From contig OZ220497.1 of the NCBI GenBank assembly GCA_965116245.1, positions 1,922,001-1,986,000 on the forward strand: DNA of 64,000 bases. The letters run 5' to 3'. Below are positions 41,589 through 50,299 of the stretch, piece after piece; the first letter of the stretch is position 1, and the number at the start of each line of letters is the position of its first letter. The stretch comes from Poriferisodalis sp965116245 (GTDB lineage: Bacteria; Actinomycetota; Acidimicrobiia; Acidimicrobiales; Poriferisodalaceae). The notes beneath the pieces are model-generated. The model was not told the DNA's origin. It saw only the letters and a program-made list of their open reading frames with translations, and made no database searches. A program made the position numbers and the translations under genes.

Positions 41589-42808
41589 CCGCTCCACTGA
41601 CCGGCATCAAGATTGTCGACTTCACGCGGGTACTCGCCGGGCCCCATTGCACGAAACAGCTCCGCGACTTGGGCGCGTCGGTGGTGAAGATCGAGCCGCC
41701 TGCGCCCGACACCGGCCGAAGCGGCCAGCCCCACGTCGGACCGATGTCGCTCTACTTCGCCCAACAGAACAGCGGGAAGCGCGCCATCAGCCTCGATCTA
41801 AACTTCGCCGAAGCGCGGGACATCGTGCGCCGCTTAGTGGCCGAAGCCGACATCGTGGTCGAGAACTTCCGACCCGGAACGCTCGACGGGTTCGGGCTCG
41901 GGTACCAGGACCTTCTCCAGGTCAATCCGAAGCTCATCATGGCATCGATCAGCGGTTACGGGCAGACGGGTCCCTGGCGCAACCGCCCGGCCTTCGCTCC
42001 CACGGTGCAGGCCGAGTCCGGATTCACCGAGATCATCAAACGCCACTACGGCGACACGCTGACATCGGTCGAGAACGATGCCTACAACCACGCCGACGTC
42101 TACACCGGCCTACAAGGCGTGATCGCGACGCTGGCGGCGTTGGTCCACCGCGATCGCACCGGCGAAGGTCAACACCTCGATGTCGCCATGGTGCATTCGA
42201 TGCTCGCGGTCAATGACCGGGTCAGCTACGAGCTGTCGGACATCGACGTCGACGGCGAGCCGCTCGCGCTGAGCGCCCCCGAGTCTCCGGTGTTCGAGCT
42301 CCCGGACGGGCAGTTGATCACCATCGCCGCGAGCCCCTTTGCCACGTTCGTGTTCCAGCGGTACTGCGCCATGATGCGCCGCAACGACCTGCTGCTCGAT
42401 ATCCGCTTCATCACTCCAGAGTTTCGCCGCGAGAACTGGGCCGAACTCCACGCGGAGATACGTGACTGGGTGCTGACCTTCCGAACCATCGAGGAACTCG
42501 AGGCTCAGGTCAGCGAGGCAGGCCTGGCCGTCGGAACGATTCGTACGGTCTCGGAGATCGCCGAGTCAGAGTGGGCTGAGGAACGGGGCGCTATCCGCGA
42601 GGTCGACGACCGGGCCGGGGGAACGGCTCGCGTGCCCTCACCACCGTGGAAGTTCAGCGCCTGCGAGTTGCCCGAGGCCGGGCTGGCGCCGTTCCAGGGT
42701 GAACACAACCGAGAGGTGTTGGCCGAGCTGGGACTGTCCGACGAGGACATCGACAAACTGCACGAGACCGGCGTGATGATCGACGAGGTGCCGCCCGGCC
42801 TCCGCTGA
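41585..42808 (+). CDS. CaiB/BaiF-family (class III) CoA-transferase
   Basis: A 407-residue family III CoA-transferase. The N-terminal block GIKIVDFTRVLAGPHCTKQLRDLGA (read in part), the catalytic Asp region after SISGYGQTGPW and the C-terminal LGLSDEDI are conserved. Such enzymes move CoA between carboxylic acids. The start ATG at 41585 overlaps the crotonase stop (ATGA); the frame upstream to 41507 lies inside the crotonase gene. The donor and acceptor acids are not predictable. Confidence 0.93.
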   Translation: MTAPLTGIKIVDFTRVLAGPHCTKQLRDLGASVVKIEPPAPDTGRSGQPHVGPMSLYFAQQNSGKRAISLDLNFAEARDIVRRLVAEADIVVENFRPGTLDGFGLGYQDLLQVNPKLIMASISGYGQTGPWRNRPAFAPTVQAESGFTEIIKRHYGDTLTSVENDAYNHADVYTGLQGVIATLAALVHRDRTGEGQHLDVAMVHSMLAVNDRVSYELSDIDVDGEPLALSAPESPVFELPDGQLITIAASPFATFVFQRYCAMMRRNDLLLDIRFITPEFRRENWAELHAEIRDWVLTFRTIEELEAQVSEAGLAVGTIRTVSEIAESEWAEERGAIREVDDRAGGTARVPSPPWKFSACELPEAGLAPFQGEHNREVLAELGLSDEDIDKLHETGVMIDEVPPGLR

Positions 42809-43060
42809 CGGGCGACTCGGCCACCAAGAACGCCGTCACCACCACGGCAACGAGCAACAGCCGACGAGATCGACCCAGCATGGATCGAAGCGGTGCTGCG
42901 GACAAGCGAGAGTATCGACGATGCCACAACCGTCGCCTCGGCCGACACCGAACGCTTCGGTTTGTCGACGGGCTGCCACTGTCGGAAGGCGTCGATGCCC
43001 TCGTGGCACGAGTGAGCCCAGGCCGGGAGGTCGAGCCGGATGCCGGTCGCTGGACCGGTG
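42809..43060. other. Intergenic region, no supported gene
   Basis: GC-rich sequence open in several minus-strand frames that run into the 3' end of the CoA-transferase gene. A signal-peptide-like stretch (LLLVAVVVTAFLVAE) occurs on the minus strand near 42810-42890, but its frame continues antisense through the CoA-transferase, so I do not call it. Confidence 0.4.
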
Positions 43061-43359
43061 ACGTCTAGGCAGTAGCCCGCGGGGTCGTCCATCTCGGCGG
43101 CGATTTCGAGCTGGCCCACGTAGCCGCTGGGGATGAACGGCTCGTCATCGGTCGCGTCGGCCCCCGTCAATGTCTGTGGCGCGCTAGTCGTGGGAGCCTC
43201 GTTGGGTGGTGCCGAAGTCGGATCGGGCTCGGCACCGCGACCGCAGGCAACGACGATGACCGGGGCGCCAGCAAGGGCGGCGAGGAGCTGGCGTCTGGTG
43301 AAGGCCCGAGGCGTTGCGTCGCCCGAGGGGCCCGACGGTTGCAGAGGCTCCGTGCTCAT
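42960..43359 (-). pseudogene. Tat/lipoprotein-like gene fragment
   Basis: From the ATG at 43359 the frame reads a twin-arginine and lipobox-type signal (FTRRQLLAALAGAPVIVVAC), a Pro/Thr linker and a small conserved-looking domain (SGYVGQLEIAAEMDDPAGYCLDV, then WAHSCHEG). After about 43000 the frame turns into antisense-type sequence and has no stop until 42505, inside the CoA-transferase gene. The natural end is missing, so the gene is probably truncated or frameshifted. Confidence 0.4.
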
Positions 43360-43675
43360 CAGGCGACCTGAATCGTGTGTAGGCGAGGAGGCTGCCGTCC
43401 GGGTTACGTTCCGTGGTGAGCACGAACTCGTCGGAGCCAGAGGCAGGGAAGAAGAAGTCTCGGCCGCCGACGAGCGGCGTGTCCTGGTCCCCGCGGTCGA
43501 CAGTGCGATAGCACAGGCGCCTGAGGCGGGGCTCGTCCTTGAAGAACCACCAGACGCCGATGCCCGCGAGCACGGCGACGAGCAGTACGGCGCCAGCGCT
43601 GTAGCGGAAGATTGGTCGGCGCTACAGCGACCGGTTGGTGGACAGGTCGTCGTCGGAGTCGGGACGTTGGTGCAT
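43360..43675 (-). pseudogene. Small membrane protein gene with an in-frame TAG at codon 18
   Basis: The ATG at 43675 has an AAGGC-type ribosome-binding site and begins MHQRPDSDDDLSTNRSL, then TAG (43622-43624). The same frame continues with a transmembrane helix (SAGAVLLVAVLAGIGVWWFF) and an extracytoplasmic segment (LCYRTVDRGDQDTPLVGGRD, SGSDEFVLTTERNPDGSLL). The lipoprotein-like gene starts just after in another frame. A nonsense mutation, a sequencing error or a 17-residue leader would each explain the TAG. A candidate operator lies about 90 bases upstream at 43758-43777. Confidence 0.4.
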
Positions 43676-43757
43676 GCCTTGCCTTCTTGACGGTCGAGCC
43701 CGCGAGGGCGGGTGCTGGCCATCACGAGTGGGCAACCTGAGGGCGTCCCCGGAGCGG

Positions 43758-43777
43758 GCTCAGAGTTTGCTCAGAGC
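43758..43777. promoter_or_regulatory. Candidate response-regulator operator, copy 2
   Basis: gctcagagtttgctcagagc, a direct repeat of CTCAGAG with an 11-base period, typical of OmpR/PhoB-family sites. It matches 45930-45949 at 18 of 20 bases. It overlaps the histidine-kinase stop codon and lies upstream of the minus-strand genes at 43675 and 43359. Confidence 0.55.
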
Positions 43778-45192
43778 TCGGCAGGCCCCTGCAGAGGGAG
43801 TCGGATGGTCACCGTCGTCCCCTCGGCGGTCTCACTGGCGAGATCGAGCGTGCCGCTGTGCGAGGTCACGATCGATGTCGCGACCGCCAACCCGAGGCCT
43901 GTACCTCCACGATCACGTGACCGGGATCGGTCGGCGCGGTAGAACCGCTCTTTGGCTCGCTCGAGGTGTTCTGCTGTCATGCCGGGCCCGCCGTCGCGTA
44001 CCTCGATGATGGCCCAGTCGCCGGTCATCGCAATCGAAACCGTGACGAGAGTCCCCGCCGGAGTGTGGACGGTGGCGTTTCGGATGACGTTGGCGGCCAC
44101 CTGTCGCAGGCCATCTGCATCGCCAATGACGACCACGGCGTCGTCGGGTGTGAAACGGATGTGGTGGTCGGGAGCGTGGGTGCTGAGGTCGGCCACGGTG
44201 TCCGCGAGAACTGCGGTGAGATCGACTGGTGCGAATTGATGTGTCGGGAGGCGGTCGAGTTTCGCCAGGGTGAGCATGTCGTCGATGAGCCGGCCCATGC
44301 GCTGCGCCTCCTCATGTGTACGTCGCATTGCAGCGTCCAGTTCGGCGGGCGACCTCAGCCCGCCGGTGCGATAGAGCTCGGTGTAGCCGCGAATGGTGGT
44401 GATCGGGGTCCGCAGCTCGTGGGATGCGTCGGCGACGAAACGACGGAGCCGGGCCTCGGAATGGTGTTGTGCGTCGGCCGCCTGCTCGATTCGACCGAGC
44501 ATCGTGTTGAGTGCCCGGGCGAGCTGACCGGTCTCGGTTCGCGTGTCCCGCGGTTCGTCCACTCGCTGGGCAAGATCACCCTCGGCGACGGTGCTTGCAG
44601 TGGCTGTCATGGCCTCGATCGGTCGGATGCCGAGGCGGAAGACCCACCGGGCGACTGCTGCACATGCGGCCAAGACCAAGGCGAGCCCGATCATGAGCAC
44701 CTGGAACAGCTTGCCTATGGTGTCGTCGACCTCATCGAGCGAAACCGCGCGGGCGATGATCAGCTTGTCGTCCACGAGCGTGGCCAGGACCCGGTAGTCG
44801 GAACCTGGGTCCGTTCCGCTCGCGGTGAAGGCGGCGTCGGTACTGTCCGCGATGTCGTCCCAGTCCAGATCGGGTGGTGCGGTGTCGGCGCCCGGGAGGT
44901 TCGGAGCAAACACGACCTCGACGGGTGCGTCAGGTCGCACGATGAGTTCGTACATCGTGCCGATGCGCTCGCGAAAGACCCCCAGCGCTCGATCGGGTGG
45001 CGTCGGGCGCTCGCCCTGCCCGAGCGCTTCGGCTAGGCGTACGACGCGCGTTGCGGCGGTGAGGCGGTTGTCGAGTTGGTCGGTCAGGTGCCCTCGGGCT
45101 ACGGCCAGGACGATCCAGATCACGACGCCGAGGGTGGCGATGATGACGGCGAGCGCAGCCAGGAGGCGCCTCCGTAAGGTCATCGACCTCAT
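43771..45192 (-). CDS. Two-component sensor histidine kinase
   Basis: A 473-residue kinase with a transmembrane helix near 10-32, a ~120-residue extracytoplasmic sensor, a second helix near 165-190, HAMP, HisKA with phospho-acceptor SHELRTP, and HATPase_c (NVIRNATVH, DGGPGM, GTGLGLAV). It lies 35 bases downstream of the OmpR-type response regulator gene, its evident partner. The pair diverges from a lipoprotein/ABC export operon that it probably controls. Confidence 0.95.
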   Translation of the reverse strand: MRSMTLRRRLLAALAVIIATLGVVIWIVLAVARGHLTDQLDNRLTAATRVVRLAEALGQGERPTPPDRALGVFRERIGTMYELIVRPDAPVEVVFAPNLPGADTAPPDLDWDDIADSTDAAFTASGTDPGSDYRVLATLVDDKLIIARAVSLDEVDDTIGKLFQVLMIGLALVLAACAAVARWVFRLGIRPIEAMTATASTVAEGDLAQRVDEPRDTRTETGQLARALNTMLGRIEQAADAQHHSEARLRRFVADASHELRTPITTIRGYTELYRTGGLRSPAELDAAMRRTHEEAQRMGRLIDDMLTLAKLDRLPTHQFAPVDLTAVLADTVADLSTHAPDHHIRFTPDDAVVVIGDADGLRQVAANVIRNATVHTPAGTLVTVSIAMTGDWAIIEVRDGGPGMTAEHLERAKERFYRADRSRSRDRGGTGLGLAVATSIVTSHSGTLDLASETAEGTTVTIRLPLQGPAEL

Positions 45193-45227
45193 AGTGATGC
45201 TCCGGCAGGGTTCACGAAGGACATCGC

Positions 45228-45908
45228 TCAGTTGAGCCGCACCGTGTATCCGAAACCTCGGATGGTGTGGATGAGCTTGGGCTCGTGTGTCTCGATCTTC
45301 TTTCGGAGGTAGCTGATGTAGGTCTCGACGATGTGGCCGTCGCCGTCGAAGTCGTAGTCCCAGACGTGATCGAGAATCTGGGTCTTGGAGACAACCCGGC
45401 CCTGGTTGATGAGCAGGAATCGCAACAAGCTGTACTCCGTCGGCGAGAGCGCGACCTCGGTCCCGCTGCGGGTCACGCGATGGGCGTCATCGTCCACGGT
45501 GAGGTCGGCAAGTTCGTAGGTACTTGCCGATCGGGCGTCGGCAGTGCGGCGCAAGATCGCTTCCGCTCGAGCCACGAACTCCTCGAGGCTGAAGGGCTTG
45601 GTGAGGTAGTCATCGGCCCCGATGGTGAGACCTCGGACTCTGTCGGTGGTGTCGTCCTTGGCCGTGAGGAACAGCACTGGGGTGTTGTCTGCGTCGGCGC
45701 GGAGTCGTCGGCACACTTCGAAGCCATCGAGGTCGGGCATCATGACGTCGAGCACGACGAGGTCTGGGCGTTCGCGCTCCACGGTGACGAGTGCGCTGCG
45801 TCCGTCGGAGGCCTCAGAGATCTCGAAGCCGTGGTGCGCCAGCGCGGCGCGCAGCATGGAGCGGAGGTTGTCTTCGTCATCGACGATGAGGAGGTGGTTC
45901 CCCGGCAT
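45228..45908 (-). CDS. OmpR/PhoB-family response regulator
   Basis: A 226-residue regulator. The receiver domain has DDE, the phospho-acceptor Asp in LVVLDVMMPDLDG, and the TKPF lysine; the C-terminal winged helix has LSPTEYSLLRFLL, VETYISYLRKKIE and IHTIRGFGYTVR. The long frame upstream to 47009 is antisense to the export operon and is rejected; the ATG at 45908 starts MPGNHLLIVDDE. It is co-directional with the kinase and divergent from the export operon, with repeated CTCAGAG-like motifs in the 114 bases between. Confidence 0.95.
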   Translation of the reverse strand: MPGNHLLIVDDEDNLRSMLRAALAHHGFEISEASDGRSALVTVERERPDLVVLDVMMPDLDGFEVCRRLRADADNTPVLFLTAKDDTTDRVRGLTIGADDYLTKPFSLEEFVARAEAILRRTADARSASTYELADLTVDDDAHRVTRSGTEVALSPTEYSLLRFLLINQGRVVSKTQILDHVWDYDFDGDGHIVETYISYLRKKIETHEPKLIHTIRGFGYTVRLN

Positions 45909-45929
45909 CTCGGCATTGTCGCACCCGAA

Positions 45930-45999
45930 GCTGAGAGTTTCCTCAGAGCGTCGGAGTCGGTTCTCAGCCGACTCTGAGGTTCGTTTGAGCCGGTTCTCA
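45930..45999. promoter_or_regulatory. Candidate response-regulator operators between the TCS and export operons
   Basis: gctgagagtttcctcagagc at 45930-45949 is a direct repeat with an 11-base period, nearly identical to the motif at 43758-43777. It is followed by ggttctcagccgactctgagg and a second ggttctcag at about 45991-45999. The region serves both divergent promoters. Confidence 0.55.
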
Positions 46000-46022
46000 G
46001 ATCGGCGTTGTTGGCTGTCACC

Positions 46023-46757
46023 ATGCCAGCAGAACCCCAGACCCCGCTTCCCTTCATTCGCGTCGGACGTTTCCTCGCCGTCGTAGCAGTGTGTGCCCTC
46101 ATCGTCGCCGCGTGTGGCGGCGGCTCCGATGGGGAGGTGACAGGAGTCGCCAGCCTCGAGGACATCGCAGGCGCGGCCGAGCCAGCAGACGACGCCCCTG
46201 CGGGCGACGCTGAACTCGAGGCCGACGAGGTCGCTCTCGAGTTCAGCCAGTGCATGCGTGACCAGGACCTCGATTTCCCCGACGTCGGCGTCAACGCCGA
46301 AGGAAACCCCGACCTGCGATCGTCGTTCCAGGCATCTGATCTCACCCCGGGCTCCGACGAGTTCCGCTCCGCCATGGAGGTTTGCGGCGAGATCCTGCAG
46401 GGAGCGGGCTTCGGCGGCGGTCGGGCCGCGCTCGCCGACGACCCTGCAATCCAAGACGCGTTCGTCGAGTACTCCGAATGCCTCCGCGATCAGGGGCTCG
46501 ACGTCGGAGACATTCAACTCGGAGGCGGAGGCGCACCGGGAGCCAGCGCAGGTCAAGCTGGCGCAGGCGAGGACGGAGCGCCCCAGCGTGGTCAGGGCCA
46601 GGGTCAGGGCGGCTTCGGCAACCGTGCGGACCGCATCGCCAACCAGCTCGGCATCGACCCGGAGGACCCCGTGATCGCCGAGGCCCTCGACGTGTGTGGC
46701 CCGATCCTCGACGAGGCGCTGGCGGGGTTCGGCCCCGGCGCGGCGCCGACCAACTAA
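46023..46757 (+). CDS. Secreted lipoprotein, first gene of the export operon
   Basis: A 244-residue lipoprotein with lipobox LIVAAC (Cys31). The mature part is acidic with two similar Cys-containing helical blocks (FSQCMRDQDLDFPD and YSECLRDQGLDVGD), each followed by a later cysteine (EVCGEIL, DVCGPIL), and a Gly/Gln-rich linker. The two blocks look like an internal duplication. The start ATG 46023 is preferred to a TTG at 46008. Relatives are often encoded beside actinobacterial HlyD/MacB-like transporters, but no function is established. Confidence 0.82.
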   Translation: MPAEPQTPLPFIRVGRFLAVVAVCALIVAACGGGSDGEVTGVASLEDIAGAAEPADDAPAGDAELEADEVALEFSQCMRDQDLDFPDVGVNAEGNPDLRSSFQASDLTPGSDEFRSAMEVCGEILQGAGFGGGRAALADDPAIQDAFVEYSECLRDQGLDVGDIQLGGGGAPGASAGQAGAGEDGAPQRGQGQGQGGFGNRADRIANQLGIDPEDPVIAEALDVCGPILDEALAGFGPGAAPTN

Positions 46758-46779
46758 GCCGGTCTCGGAGCGTCGCACG

Positions 46780-48360
46780 ATGACAACGACCACCGATCCG
46801 GACCCGCAGGCAGTCGGCGACCGGGAACCCTTCGCTGCTGGCAACTCGGCAGACTTCGATGGCCTCAACCTGAACGGTCGGCGCCGTTGGCCCGCTGCCC
46901 TGGTGGGCCTGGCATTGGGCGTGGCCGCCACAGTCACCGTGTCGACGCTGTTGGATCGCGACGGCGACGACACGAGCGAGGTGGACGCAGTGACCGCAGA
47001 ACTGGCCACCGCCGAGGTGAGGGTCGACGACCTGATCGAAGAAGTCGAATGGCTCGGCGACCTCCGCTACGGGGACCCCGTCGAAGTGGCCGCGGTGACT
47101 GACGCGACGGTCACGAGATCGACCCCGGCTGGCAAGCTCCTGGAGCGCGGCGACGTCATATTCGAACTCGACAACCAACCGGTGGTGCTGTGGTACGGCC
47201 ACCTGCCGCTGTGGCGGGACTTGGCCCAGGGGGCTGAAGGCCCCGACGTCGAGCTTCTCGAGACCAACCTGGTTGCATTGGGCTACGACCCTGACGGCAC
47301 CGTCACGATCGATGGCGTCTTCACGGCGAACACCGCGTTGATGGTCGAACGATGGCAGGCCGATGTCGGCCGTGAGATCACAGGCCAGGTGGGTCTCGGT
47401 GATGTCGTGCTCGCCCCCGGCCCCGCATCGGTCACGGACGCAGCGACGATCGGCGAGCGACTGCGAGCCGCCGCTCCGATCGCGAGCCTCTCGGTTCGGC
47501 ACGTGACGACCACAATCGTCGGAGGCGCGTCTGGCACGATCCACGAGGTCGCTACCACTGGGACCGCGGTGGGACACGGAACGGTGCTTTACGAGACCGG
47601 CGAGGTCGCCGTGCAAGCGCTGTTGACGCTCGACCCGGTCGGCGAACGGCTCGTTGATCCTGAAACCGACCCCACCGAGCTCGAGGCTCTGCTCGTGTCT
47701 CTGGGCTATGACCCCGACCGCGAGATGCAGGTGGACTCGGCCTATGACGACGCCACTGTCGCAGCCGTCCAGCGTTGGCAGGCGGACGTGGGACTCGTCC
47801 CGACGGGTTCGCTGGATGCATCGGCCTACATCGTGCTGCCCGAGGGGCTCGAAGTGCATGAACAACTGGTGCAGCCCGGAGCCGAGACGCTGGCGCCGCA
47901 CCCGATCCTGGTGCTGGCCACCCCAACCTTGCAGGTCGTGGTACCAGTCGGCCTCGCCGAGCACGATGACTTCAGCGTCGGCCAACAGCTCAGCGTCGTC
48001 TTGGCCGATGAGACGACTGCGCCGGGTGTCGTGGTCGATGTCGGGACGGTGGCCAGCGCTGCTGAACCGGGCGCCGATCCACTCGTCGACGTTATCATCG
48101 AGTTGACGGGCGACATCGACGACGCCGTGCCCGCCTCCGAAGTCTCCGTGGTCGTCGCTGGCGACAGCGTCATCGACGTCATGGTTGTTCCCACGCGTGC
48201 TCTGGTCACCCTTGCCGAGGGAGGCTTCGCCGTTGAGAAAGTCCTCCAGGACGGCACGATCGTCCTGGTCGGAGTCGAGACCGGCACCTTCGACGACGGT
48301 GTCGTCGAGGTCGAGAGCTCTCAGCTCCAGCCCGGCGATCAGATCGCGGTGCCCCAGTGA
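46780..48360 (+). CDS. Membrane-fusion (HlyD-like) protein with peptidoglycan-binding domains
   Basis: A 526-residue adaptor with a single transmembrane helix near residues 37-55. Two PG_binding_1 repeats are visible (LLETNLVALGYDPDGTVTID... and LEALLVSLGYDPDREMQVD...), embedded in a membrane-fusion barrel region. Gram-positive relatives couple an ABC transporter to the cell wall. The start ATG 46780 has GGAG upstream; the frame back to 46696 lies inside the lipoprotein gene. Its stop overlaps the ATPase GTG (GTGA). Confidence 0.85.
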   Translation: MTTTTDPDPQAVGDREPFAAGNSADFDGLNLNGRRRWPAALVGLALGVAATVTVSTLLDRDGDDTSEVDAVTAELATAEVRVDDLIEEVEWLGDLRYGDPVEVAAVTDATVTRSTPAGKLLERGDVIFELDNQPVVLWYGHLPLWRDLAQGAEGPDVELLETNLVALGYDPDGTVTIDGVFTANTALMVERWQADVGREITGQVGLGDVVLAPGPASVTDAATIGERLRAAAPIASLSVRHVTTTIVGGASGTIHEVATTGTAVGHGTVLYETGEVAVQALLTLDPVGERLVDPETDPTELEALLVSLGYDPDREMQVDSAYDDATVAAVQRWQADVGLVPTGSLDASAYIVLPEGLEVHEQLVQPGAETLAPHPILVLATPTLQVVVPVGLAEHDDFSVGQQLSVVLADETTAPGVVVDVGTVASAAEPGADPLVDVIIELTGDIDDAVPASEVSVVVAGDSVIDVMVVPTRALVTLAEGGFAVEKVLQDGTIVLVGVETGTFDDGVVEVESSQLQPGDQIAVPQ

Positions 48361-49064
48361 GCGCGCCAGCGTTGGAGCTACGGGGCATCGTCAAGGAGTA
48401 CCCCGGCCAACCAGTGGTTCGGGCCTTGAACGGTGTTGACCTGCGGATCGAGCATGGCGAGCTCGCTGCCATCGTGGGCCCGTCCGGGTCGGGCAAGTCG
48501 ACCATGCTCCATGTGATGGGCACCCTCGACCGCCCCACGCATGGATCGGTTCTCATCGACGGCCGCGACCTCTCGCGATTCGGCGACCGAAGGTTGTCGG
48601 CGGTGCGGTCGCACCTCATCGGATTCGTGTTCCAGAGCTTCTTCCTCCTCGACGGCATGACCGCGCTCGACAACGTCGCCACCGGCCTCTTGTACTCGGG
48701 CCTCGCCCTAGCCCGCCGGCGTCGCATGGCCGCTGAGGCCCTGGTGCGTGTCGGGCTCGGGCATCGGCTTGGCCACCTGCCCAACCAGATGTCCGGCGGG
48801 GAGCGCCAGCGCGTCGCGATCGCTCGCGCCGTGGTGCATCGCCCGGCAATCGTCCTGGCCGACGAACCGACCGGAAACCTTGACTCCCGATCGAGCGCGG
48901 CGATCATGGACTTGATCCACGACCTGCACGACCACGGCACGACGATCATCGTCATCACCCACGATCAAGACGTAGCCGAATCGCTGCCTCGGCAAATCGC
49001 GTTCCGCGACGGCCGCATCGAGACCGACACCGGAGCACCGATGATCGAAGGGGCTTCCACATGA
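48357..49064 (+). CDS. MacB/LolD-type ABC transporter ATPase
   Basis: A 235-residue ATPase with Walker A GPSGSGKST, signature MSGGERQRVAIARA, Walker B IVLADEPTGNLD and the H-loop THDQDVAE. The best match is to LolD/MacB-type ATPases, which drive mechanotransmission rather than ordinary import. It overlaps both neighbours by four bases (GTGA with the adaptor, ATGA with the permease). Confidence 0.95.
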   Translation: MSAPALELRGIVKEYPGQPVVRALNGVDLRIEHGELAAIVGPSGSGKSTMLHVMGTLDRPTHGSVLIDGRDLSRFGDRRLSAVRSHLIGFVFQSFFLLDGMTALDNVATGLLYSGLALARRRRMAAEALVRVGLGHRLGHLPNQMSGGERQRVAIARAVVHRPAIVLADEPTGNLDSRSSAAIMDLIHDLHDHGTTIIVITHDQDVAESLPRQIAFRDGRIETDTGAPMIEGAST

Positions 49065-50299
49065 GGCTTCGCCGACGTAGAAGCCCCGCCGACCTCGACG
49101 CAAGCGACCGGTTGCCTCCCAGCCGCCTTCGGCCGCGCGATGTCCTGGGTGTCGGAAGCTCGGGCCTGCGGACCCGCAAGATGCGCACGGCGCTCTCCGC
49201 GCTCGGCGTCACCATCGGCATCGCTGCGATGGTCGGGGTGCTCGGTCTCTCCGAGAGCAGCCGAGCCGACCTCCGCAGCCAGATCGAATCGCTGGGCACC
49301 AACCTGCTCACCGTCTCGCCGGGGCAGGGATTCGGCGCCGGAGACGGGGTTCTTCCCTCAGACGCCGTCGCCAAGGTGAGCCGGATCGGGCCCGTCGAGC
49401 AGGTTGCCGACGTCGTCCAGCTCGATGCCACGGTCCTGCGCAACGACTACGTCAACGCCAATGAAACCGGAGGCATCAAGGTCGCGGCCACCGAGCTGAC
49501 GCTGCTCGACACGCTGAACGGCGAAATCGCCGAAGGTGCCTGGCTCAATGCTGCATCCGCCGAGTTCACCAACGTCGTGCTGGGGTCGGTCACCGCCGAA
49601 CGCCTCGGGATCGAGGAGGTCGACGCCGGAATGCAGGTGTACCTAGGCGCCGAGTTCTTCACCGTGGTCGGGATCCTCGAACCCTTTCCACTGGCGGCAG
49701 ACCTCGACCGATCGGCGTTAATCGGCAAGCCCGCCGCCGAGGCCGTGTTCGACGCAGACCTCAACCCGAGCATCGTCTACCTCCGTACCCAGCCTGGTGC
49801 CATCGACGACGTCCGCTCGGTCCTTCCCGCAACCATCGATCCGGCCGAACCCGAAGAGGTATCGGTCTCGCGACCGTCGGACATCTTGGAGGCGGAAGCT
49901 GCGGCCGACAGTGCGTTCACCAGCCTCTTTCTCGGTCTCGGAGCAGTCGCACTCCTCGTCGGCGGTATCGGGATCGCCAACGTGATGGTCATCGCCGTCA
50001 TCGAACGACGCAACGAGATCGGCCTTCGCCGTGCCCTGGGCGGAACCCGCGCCCACATCCGGCGCCAGTTCCTCACCGAGGCCCTCCTCCTGTCGACCCT
50101 CGGCGGCGCGACCGGGGTCGCGCTGGGCGCGGCCGTCACCGCTGGCTATGCACGATTCCAGGACTGGGAGGTCGTGATCCCGGCCGAGGCCGCCATCGGT
50201 GGCTTCGTCGCCGCCCTCGCCATCGGTGCCGTCGCAGGTCTCTACCCCGCAATGCGTGCCGCCCGACTCGCCCCCACCGAGGCCCTCAGATCAACATGA
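49061..50299 (+). CDS. MacB/FtsX-type ABC transporter permease
   Basis: A 412-residue permease with the N-terminal cytoplasmic tail, first helix (RTALSALGVTIGIAAMVGVLGLSE in part), a ~200-residue periplasmic MacB_PCD-like domain and three C-terminal helices of the FtsX domain (RRNEIGLRRALGGTRAHI motif). Four-base overlaps on both sides mean it is translated with the ATPase and the second adaptor. Confidence 0.93.
   Translation: MRLRRRRSPADLDASDRLPPSRLRPRDVLGVGSSGLRTRKMRTALSALGVTIGIAAMVGVLGLSESSRADLRSQIESLGTNLLTVSPGQGFGAGDGVLPSDAVAKVSRIGPVEQVADVVQLDATVLRNDYVNANETGGIKVAATELTLLDTLNGEIAEGAWLNAASAEFTNVVLGSVTAERLGIEEVDAGMQVYLGAEFFTVVGILEPFPLAADLDRSALIGKPAAEAVFDADLNPSIVYLRTQPGAIDDVRSVLPATIDPAEPEEVSVSRPSDILEAEAAADSAFTSLFLGLGAVALLVGGIGIANVMVIAVIERRNEIGLRRALGGTRAHIRRQFLTEALLLSTLGGATGVALGAAVTAGYARFQDWEVVIPAEAAIGGFVAALAIGAVAGLYPAMRAARLAPTEALRST

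Noticed and set aside
42505..43725. 406-residue minus-strand frame treated as one gene
   Set aside because: Its ends are Ser/Thr/Arg-rich shadow sequence and its last third is antisense to the CoA-transferase gene. Only the central lipoprotein-like part from 43359 is plausible and is listed as a fragment.
43966..45036. 356-residue plus-strand frame opposite the histidine kinase
   Set aside because: The kinase on the minus strand has every family motif; the plus frame has none.
45228..47009. 593-residue minus-strand frame including the response regulator
   Set aside because: Everything before the ATG at 45908 is antisense to the lipoprotein and adaptor genes, is low-complexity, and has no domain; only the last 226 residues are a real protein.
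46342..47985. 547-residue minus-strand frame
   Set aside because: It is antisense to the export lipoprotein and adaptor genes, His/Arg/Gly-rich, without any motif; a typical GC-rich shadow.
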